Assembly (NCBI GenBank): GCA_963831105.1
Contig: CAWHOS010000007.1
Coordinates: 1 to 64,000 of the forward strand
Length of the DNA: 64,000 nucleotides
Direction of reading: 5' to 3'
DNA from: DATFQI01 sp963831105
GTDB taxonomy: Bacteria > Actinomycetota > Thermoleophilia > Solirubrobacterales > Solirubrobacteraceae
Under the pieces are notes generated by a model that saw only the letters and a program-made list of their open reading frames with translations, did no database searches and was not told the DNA's origin. Both the position numbers and the translations under genes were made by a program. The first letter of the stretch is position 1; each line of letters opens with the position of its first letter. Of this stretch, positions 59,662 through 64,000 are shown one piece after another.

Positions 59662-61038
59662 CTACGTCCCGGGCGGGCGCACGCGCACGACCTGGGACAT
59701 CTGGACCGGGTGCAGCGAGCAGTAGATGCGGTACTCGCCCGGCACCGTCAGGCGCGTGGCGAAGCGCTCGCCACGCGTCGCGTAGGGGGAGGAGAAGCCG
59801 GCGGGGCCGTCCGCGACGGTCACGTCGTGCTGGAAAGGGTCGCCGAAGCGCCAGCGCAGGACCGCGCCCTGCGGCACGGACACGCGCCCCGGGGCGAAGC
59901 GCATGTCGCGCACGGAGAACGTCGCGTCGCCTCCCAGCACCCGCTCGTCCTCCGGCGGGCCGTCGGCCGGGACCGCGGGCTGCCCCGCTTCGCGGCGGCT
60001 GAGCTGGACGGTGACGCGCGGCGGGTCGGTGCGGCCGGGCGCCCCCGGGAAGTCCTCGACGACCTGGTGCGCGTCGGCGGGCAGCGGCGCGCAGGCCGCG
60101 CCGCGGGCCCTCGGCGCCGCCAGGTAGACGTGCGCGATGCCCATCACGCGCGAGTGCAGGCGCTCGCCGTCGTAGACCGACGTCATCCGCAGCCGCTCGC
60201 CGCGCCGCACCTCCCAGCCCTCCGACGACAGCGCCCAGCTCATGTTGCGCGGGCTCGGCTCGTGCAGCACGGGGCTGACGCGGTAGATCGGGTCGTCCGG
60301 CGCGCCGTAGCGCGCGTCGGAGCTGAGCAGCCGCCGGCCGCCGCAGCGCGGCTGGTCGACCGTGAACGTGCGGGCGCCGCCGTGCGCGTGCGCGGCGGCC
60401 GCCACGATGCGCCCGTCGCGCGGCACGGTCCACATGCGGGTCTGGTGGTGCTCGGAGCCGGGCGCGCCGCCGCCGGGGACGTCGTAGATCCGGTCGCGGT
60501 TGCAGCTGGTCGTGACCCAATGCGGCGTCACGGGCGCGAGCCGGCGGCCGCGCTCGACCGTCACCCGGTACCGCAGGAACACCCGCTCGCGCACGTGGCG
60601 GTGGTTCATCAGCATCCACGCCATCGACCAGCGGTCCTTGCGGCGGACGCGGTAGCCGTAGCCCGGCGGCAGCCGCAGCGGCTGGGCCTCCTCGCCCGTC
60701 CCGAAGAACGGCTCGCGCGGGAGCTTCGTGCAGTCCGTCCCCCAGCGGTCGCCGCGGAAGCGGCCGTGGTTGAGGAACAGCACGTGGTGGAGCATCACGC
60801 GCTCCTGCGGCACAGGCGCACCGCTCGCGTCCACGACGTGCACCTCCATGCCGGTGATGAACCCCGTCACGCGCGGCGTGCGGACCGGCCGCGCGACGTC
60901 GACCCCGGTCTCATAGCCCGACAGCGGGATCGCGGCGGACCGGAACGTGTACGTCCGCTGGGCCGCCGAGGCGGGTGCAGCCACGGCCGGGAGGAGTGCG
61001 CACGCGATCCAGAAGCCGGTGCATCGACGCAAGGTCAC
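59662..61038 (-). CDS. Secreted copper protein: monooxygenase-like domain plus C-terminal cupredoxin
   Basis: This is a 458-residue exported protein (signal peptide FWIACALLPAVAAPASA). The N-terminal two thirds contain LHHVLFLNHG, AAAAHAHGGA and a downstream SPRNMSW, which recall copper ligands of PHM/dopamine-monooxygenase folds. The C-terminal third is a plastocyanin-like cupredoxin with the full type 1 site: His in FQHDVTV and Cys-His-Met in YCSLHPVQM. This pairing would bring an electron-transfer copper next to a monooxygenase-like copper pair. GTG 61038 gives a clean signal peptide. The substrate is unknown. Confidence 0.78.
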   Translation of the reverse strand: MTLRRCTGFWIACALLPAVAAPASAAQRTYTFRSAAIPLSGYETGVDVARPVRTPRVTGFITGMEVHVVDASGAPVPQERVMLHHVLFLNHGRFRGDRWGTDCTKLPREPFFGTGEEAQPLRLPPGYGYRVRRKDRWSMAWMLMNHRHVRERVFLRYRVTVERGRRLAPVTPHWVTTSCNRDRIYDVPGGGAPGSEHHQTRMWTVPRDGRIVAAAAHAHGGARTFTVDQPRCGGRRLLSSDARYGAPDDPIYRVSPVLHEPSPRNMSWALSSEGWEVRRGERLRMTSVYDGERLHSRVMGIAHVYLAAPRARGAACAPLPADAHQVVEDFPGAPGRTDPPRVTVQLSRREAGQPAVPADGPPEDERVLGGDATFSVRDMRFAPGRVSVPQGAVLRWRFGDPFQHDVTVADGPAGFSSPYATRGERFATRLTVPGEYRIYCSLHPVQMSQVVRVRPPGT

Positions 61039-61098
61039 CTCGACTATACGGTCGGGCCCGGCGTTCAGAGCGCGTTTCGGCGCCACCTATGTTCGGGA

Positions 61099-61116
61099 AT
61101 GAACAACAACGTTCAT
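61099..61116. promoter_or_regulatory. GAAC-N6-GTTC palindrome in the divergent promoter gap
   Basis: ATGAAC-AACAAC-GTTCAT is a perfect palindrome between the divergent copper-protein and lysine-rich-protein genes. An additional GTTC at 61091 sits exactly ten bases before the GAAC, so three half-sites follow at one helical turn each (61091, 61101, 61111). An operator is plausible. Confidence 0.5.
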
Positions 61117-61135
61117 CCGTCCTGAGGAGCCTCTG

Positions 61136-61441
61136 ATGGCGAAGTCCCAAGCTGACGTCCTGTTCGACCGCCTGCGCGCCAACGGCATCCGCAAGCGCGT
61201 GGCGCGTGATCTCTCCCAGGCGCTGAGCAGCGCGGGCAGCTCCGGCCCGGGCAAGGCGGCCACGACGCGGATCGCCGACCTGCGCAAGGTCGTCGCCGAC
61301 CTCGAGGACCGCGCCAAGGGCGGCCCGGCCAAGCGCCAGGCGGCGGCGAAGAAGGCCGCGGCGACGCGCAAGCGCAAGGCGGCGCAGCGCAGCGCGGCGG
61401 CGAAGAAGGGCGCGCGCACCCGCGCGAAGGCGAAGGCGTAG
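61136..61441 (+). CDS. Lysine/alanine-rich histone H1-like peptide
   Basis: This is a 101-residue basic protein. The first half is a folded-looking helical segment (SQADVLFDRLRANGIRKRVARDLSQAL, TRIADLRKVVADLEDRAKG). The second half is a Lys/Ala/Arg-rich tail (AKRQAAAKKAAATRKRKAAQ) like those of histone H1 or mycobacterial HupB, which bind DNA non-specifically. GAGGAG precedes the ATG. A nucleoid-associated role is inferred, and the chromosome also encodes a tail-less HU at 13965. Confidence 0.78.
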   Translation: MAKSQADVLFDRLRANGIRKRVARDLSQALSSAGSSGPGKAATTRIADLRKVVADLEDRAKGGPAKRQAAAKKAAATRKRKAAQRSAAAKKGARTRAKAKA

Positions 61442-61487
61442 GCGGCCGGGCTCGCGGCGCCCGGGTGTGCCAGGGTGGAGGAGGCTC

Positions 61488-62396
61488 ATGCGGCTGGAGG
61501 GCATCCACCACATCACGGCCATCACGGGCGACGCGCCCCGGAACGTCGACTTCTACACGCGCGTCCTCGGGCTGCGCCTGGTCAAGAAGAGCGTCAACCA
61601 GGACGACCCGACCGTCTACCACCTCTTCTACGCCGACGAGCGGGGCAGCGCCGGCTCGGACCTGACGTTCTTCGAGTACCCGGGCGCCGCGCCCGGGCGC
61701 CCCGGCCGCGGCATGGTGCACCGGATCCTCTGGCGCGCGGCGTCAGAGGACGCGCTGTCGTTCTGGGCCGAGCGGCTCGCCGGCGAGGGCATGCAGGTCG
61801 GCCGGCCGAGCGCCGGCGCGATCCGGTTCGCCGACCCGGAGGGGCTCGAGCACGAGCTCGTCGTCGACTCCAGCGGCGACGACCCGCTGATCGCCGAGCA
61901 CCCCGAGGTGCCGGCCGAGCACGCCCTGCGCGGCTTCGACGGCGTGCGCGCGTACGCGCAGAACGCCGAGCACAGCCGCGGGCTGCTCGAGGGCGCGCTC
62001 GCCTTCGAGCCGTCCGGAGACGGCTGGGAGGCGCGCGGCGAGCGGCGCGGCAGCACCTACGCCTACGACCCGCCGCCGGAGGGCGGCGGCATCCAGGGCG
62101 CGGGCACGGTCCACCACGTCGCCTGGGCGTCCCCGATGGACCAGCACGAGGCCTGGCGCGACGAGGTGCTGCGCGCGGGCGGCCGCCCGACACCGGTCAT
62201 CGATCGCTTCTACTTCCGCTCGATCTACTTCCGCGAGCCGAGCGGGGTGCTGTTCGAGATCGCCACGATCGGCCCCGGCTTCGCCACGGACGAGCCGCAG
62301 GAGTCGCTCGGCCAGAAGCTCGCGCTGCCGCCCGCCTACGAGCACCTGCGCACGCAGATCGAGGCGACGGTCACCCCGCTGCCGCCGACGCGATAA
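61488..62396 (+). CDS. VOC-family ring-cleaving dioxygenase
   Basis: This is a 302-residue protein with two vicinal-oxygen-chelate modules. The first starts GIHHITAITGDAPRNVDFYTRVLGLRLVKKSVNQDDP. The second contains GTVHHVAWAS and the terminal ligand region PSGVLFEIATIGPGF. The likely metal ligands are His in each HH motif and Glu in LFEIA. Relatives such as MhqO cleave hydroquinones or catechols and protect against quinone stress. GGTGGAGGAGG precedes the ATG. Confidence 0.88.
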   Translation: MRLEGIHHITAITGDAPRNVDFYTRVLGLRLVKKSVNQDDPTVYHLFYADERGSAGSDLTFFEYPGAAPGRPGRGMVHRILWRAASEDALSFWAERLAGEGMQVGRPSAGAIRFADPEGLEHELVVDSSGDDPLIAEHPEVPAEHALRGFDGVRAYAQNAEHSRGLLEGALAFEPSGDGWEARGERRGSTYAYDPPPEGGGIQGAGTVHHVAWASPMDQHEAWRDEVLRAGGRPTPVIDRFYFRSIYFREPSGVLFEIATIGPGFATDEPQESLGQKLALPPAYEHLRTQIEATVTPLPPTR

Positions 62397-62634
62397 GGCC
62401 CCGCCCGCCCGCGAGCGCGTCCTGGGCCGCGTCCTCGCGATCCTGCGCGGCGCGGTAGGCCGCGTAGCCGACCGGCGTGCGGTCGCGCGTCCACGCGCGA
62501 TAGGCGACCGCCGCGTCGTCGTGCGCGTCGCGCCACGCGTCGCGCTCCGGCGCCCAGGTGCCGGCGCGGCGGATCACGAGCTCCCGCGTATCGGGAACGC
62601 CGTCCAGCAGGTGTCTCAGCTCGTCGACGCGCAT
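62371..62634 (-). CDS. Small protein with Y-x-AW/YRAA-DR-DAA motif, paralogue 1
   Basis: This is an 87-residue helical protein. The core AVAYRAWTRDRTPVGYAAYRAAQDREDAAQDALAG is matched residue for residue at the key positions by the next upstream small gene. No family is recognised and there is no signal or membrane segment. Its 3' end overlaps the convergent dioxygenase gene by 26 bases. The recurrence of the motif in a neighbouring gene supports it being a real coding region. Confidence 0.6.
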   Translation of the reverse strand: MRVDELRHLLDGVPDTRELVIRRAGTWAPERDAWRDAHDDAAVAYRAWTRDRTPVGYAAYRAAQDREDAAQDALAGGRGLIASAAAG

Positions 62635-62717
62635 GGTGGGACCCGTTGACCGGCCTGTTCCCGGTCTCGCCATCAGATACGCACGACGTGGCGCGCCGGT
62701 TGCGGAGACGACGCCGG

Positions 62718-62903
62718 CTAGGCCGCGGCGAGCGCCGGCGCGGCGCGCTCGATCAGCGCGACCTCGGCCGCGTCGCAGCGGTCCTCGGCGGCGCGGTAGA
62801 CCGCGTAGGTCATCCGCCCGGGGGCGTCGCACCACGCGTCGTAGGCCATGTTGGCCTCGGCGCGCGCCGCGCTCCAGAGGACGAAGAGCTCGTCACGGGA
62901 CAC
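62718..62903 (-). CDS. Small protein with Y-x-AW/YRAA-DR-DAA motif, paralogue 2
   Basis: This is a 61-residue helical protein (RDELFVLWSAARAEANMAYDAWCD ... YAVYRAAEDRCDAAEVALIERA) paralogous to the gene 84 bases downstream. The shared pattern is AY-x-AW, about eight variable residues, Y-x-x-YRAA-x-DR-x-DAA-x-x-AL. GTG 62903 is preferred over an earlier start because the upstream extension is low complexity. Unknown function, likely two antiparallel helices. Confidence 0.58.
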   Translation of the reverse strand: MSRDELFVLWSAARAEANMAYDAWCDAPGRMTYAVYRAAEDRCDAAEVALIERAAPALAAA

Positions 62904-62939
62904 GCGGTGCCGGTACCCCGCGCCCCCGCGGCGCAATCC

Positions 62940-63089
62940 TCACTCGTCGCGATCGCGGCGAACCGTCTCGTGCGCCGCCTCGCGGCGGTCGCGCGCGCGG
63001 CCGACGAGGATCACCCCGACGAGCACGAGCAACGGCACGAGGTAGATCAGCTGCACGAGCCAATGGCCGGCGTGGGCGAGGACGAGCAT
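62940..63089 (-). CDS. 49-residue single-pass membrane peptide
   Basis: This short frame runs from ATG 63089 to the stop at 62940. It encodes MLVLAHAGHWLVQLIYLVPLLVLVGVILVG-type sequence, that is one long hydrophobic helix, then a charged RARDRREAAHETVRRDRDE tail predicted to be cytoplasmic. It begins six bases after the stop of the large membrane protein gene upstream, so it is probably an accessory subunit or regulator of that protein. Confidence 0.55.
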   Translation of the reverse strand: MLVLAHAGHWLVQLIYLVPLLVLVGVILVGRARDRREAAHETVRRDRDE

Positions 63090-63095
63090 CGTCAA

Positions 63096-64000
63096 CTATC
63101 CGTTCAGCGCGGCCGAGAGCAGCCACAGTCCGAGGCACGTGAAGCAGACCATCAGCACCAGCATGACGATCTGCGAGCGCGCCGCCGCCTTCGCGGAGCC
63201 GTAGACCACCAGCGCGCGGTCGTGGGCGAGCACGAGCGCGGCCACGTGACCCGCCACGAGCGCGAGCGTCTGGACGTACCAGATCGCCGTCGCGCCGATG
63301 ACGGAGTAGTCGATCCCGCCGTCCGCGCCGCCGAGCAGGTCCGAGCCGTCGCCGAGCGGGTCCGACGCGAGCCGCCACAGGTCCTGCCCGTTGTAGGCGA
63401 GCAGCGAGAAGTAGTGCGCGACCACGTAGGCGGCGGCGATCGGGATCAGCGTGTGCGCGAACGCGCGGCTGAGCGCCTTGCGGTCGCGGCCATCGGCCCC
63501 CGCCCGCGGCATGCCCTCGGTCCCGAGCCGCCACAGCGCGCCCACCATGCCGATCGCGACCAGCAGCCCGACGACGTAGGCGAGCTCGAGCCCGACGGCC
63601 AGCGTCGCGCCCAGCGAGGTGAAGAAGTCCTGCAGCTCGGGCCGCACGCCGTTGAACAGCGGGCCCTCGCTGGCGCCGTCGAAGCCCGTGGAGCCGATCC
63701 CGATCACGAGCAGCGCGACCGTGCCGGCGCCCGGCGCGAGCCGCGTCGCGGCGGCGACCGGCGGGCGCAGCACGACCGTCCCGTCCGCGCGACGGCCGAG
63801 CGGCGCGAGCATCGCGAACAGCCCGAACCAGACCCCGAAGGCGTCGCCGCGCCGCGACCACGCCTCGACGCCGTAGACGCCCTGGCCCGCGAGCTGGACG
63901 AAGACGTAGATCAGCATCAGCACGGCCAGCGGCCCCGGCTCGCGGGCGGTGGCCCAGCACAGCTCGCAGATCACGAACGCGAGGATCCCCGCCGCGGCGG
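63096..64000 (-). CDS. Polytopic membrane protein, N-terminus beyond the window edge
   Basis: The frame is open to the right edge, so the start is missing. The visible ~300 residues contain about seven or eight hydrophobic helices, including LMLIYVFVQLAGQGVYGVEAW, LAVGLELAYVVGLLVAIGMVGALW, TLIPIAAAYVVAHYFSLLAYNGQDLWRLASDPLG and SQIVMLVLMVCFTCLGLWLL. The conserved-looking His in VVAHYFSLL and the following soluble stretch are suggestive of a metal or quinone site. Proteins annotated as fenitrothion hydrolase in actinobacteria have a similar look, but I cannot confirm this. Function unassigned. Confidence 0.65.
   Translation of the reverse strand, partial: AAAGILAFVICELCWATAREPGPLAVLMLIYVFVQLAGQGVYGVEAWSRRGDAFGVWFGLFAMLAPLGRRADGTVVLRPPVAAATRLAPGAGTVALLVIGIGSTGFDGASEGPLFNGVRPELQDFFTSLGATLAVGLELAYVVGLLVAIGMVGALWRLGTEGMPRAGADGRDRKALSRAFAHTLIPIAAAYVVAHYFSLLAYNGQDLWRLASDPLGDGSDLLGGADGGIDYSVIGATAIWYVQTLALVAGHVAALVLAHDRALVVYGSAKAAARSQIVMLVLMVCFTCLGLWLLSAALNG

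Overview
The window is a GC-rich (about 75% by eye), gene-dense bacterial chromosome segment. Most genes overlap their neighbours by 1-7 bases (ATGA and GTGA junctions) and GTG starts are common. Several things point to an actinobacterium, most likely class Thermoleophilia (Solirubrobacter/Conexibacter-like): a CBS-less GuaB3-type IMP dehydrogenase overlapping guaA, CysM/Mec/CysO cysteine synthesis genes, an actinobacterial-type xylose isomerase, a type 2 PyrF, and large secreted LamG/FN3 proteins. This placement is inferred from gene content, not from rRNA. I saw no tRNA, rRNA, CRISPR array or insertion sequence.

Layout: 1-7 kb holds surface or secreted functions. These are a modular copper-radical-oxidase-like LamG/FN3/Ig protein, a UDP-glucuronate decarboxylase and a LamG protein, all broken by many small indels. 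7-18.4 kb is a minus-strand housekeeping block: guaB3-guaA, a PfkB sugar kinase, a D,D-carboxypeptidase, a LysM protein, pyrF, hup, a cation efflux transporter, rdgB, rph and murI. Two copies of a hairpin repeat lie in this block, and one of them supplies the 3' end of the transporter gene. 18.4-24.3 kb has a pilin-like peptide, a glycosyltransferase operon with zinc-ribbon and SPOR proteins, a histone-deacetylase-family hydrolase and nadB. 24.4-33.2 kb has a HyuA/HyuB-dehydrogenase operon, DUF1802, a penicillin-acylase-family enzyme and a protein of unknown function.

33.2-39 kb reads leftwards as xylA-xylB-cysM-two Tat-exported ferritin-like proteins-tatA-mec-zinc-ribbon protein. 39-44 kb has an aminotransferase and a partner-switching module (SpoIIE-type phosphatase plus STAS protein) with an MFS exporter. 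44.2-49.6 kb is a ROK regulator-xylF-xylG-xylH-oxidoreductase operon. Together with xylA/xylB it forms a xylose uptake and catabolism pathway. 49.7-56.4 kb is the MoxR-DUF58-DUF4350-DUF4129 cluster with RDD, SpoIIM-like and GPDPase-type membrane proteins.

56.4-58 kb encodes a rhodanese-ThiF activating enzyme and a CysO-like sulfur carrier ending Gly-Gly-Cys. With mec and cysM about 20 kb away, these complete the protein-thiocarboxylate cysteine pathway. 58-64 kb has a NarL-type two-component pair, a secreted copper protein, a lysine-rich DNA-binding-like peptide, a VOC dioxygenase, two paralogous tiny ORFs and a truncated polytopic membrane protein.

Two cautions apply. Several universally conserved genes (murI, rph, xylA and others) carry one-base indels, most simply read as sequence errors that are densest in the first 7 kb. 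Reading frames there are reconstructed. The most unusual signals are the post-stop-codon hairpin repeat (10.2 and 15.2 kb), the encoded Gly-Gly-Cys end of CysO, a set of GAAC-N6-GTTC palindromes in intergenic gaps, and the oxidase embedded in a LamG/FN3 protein.
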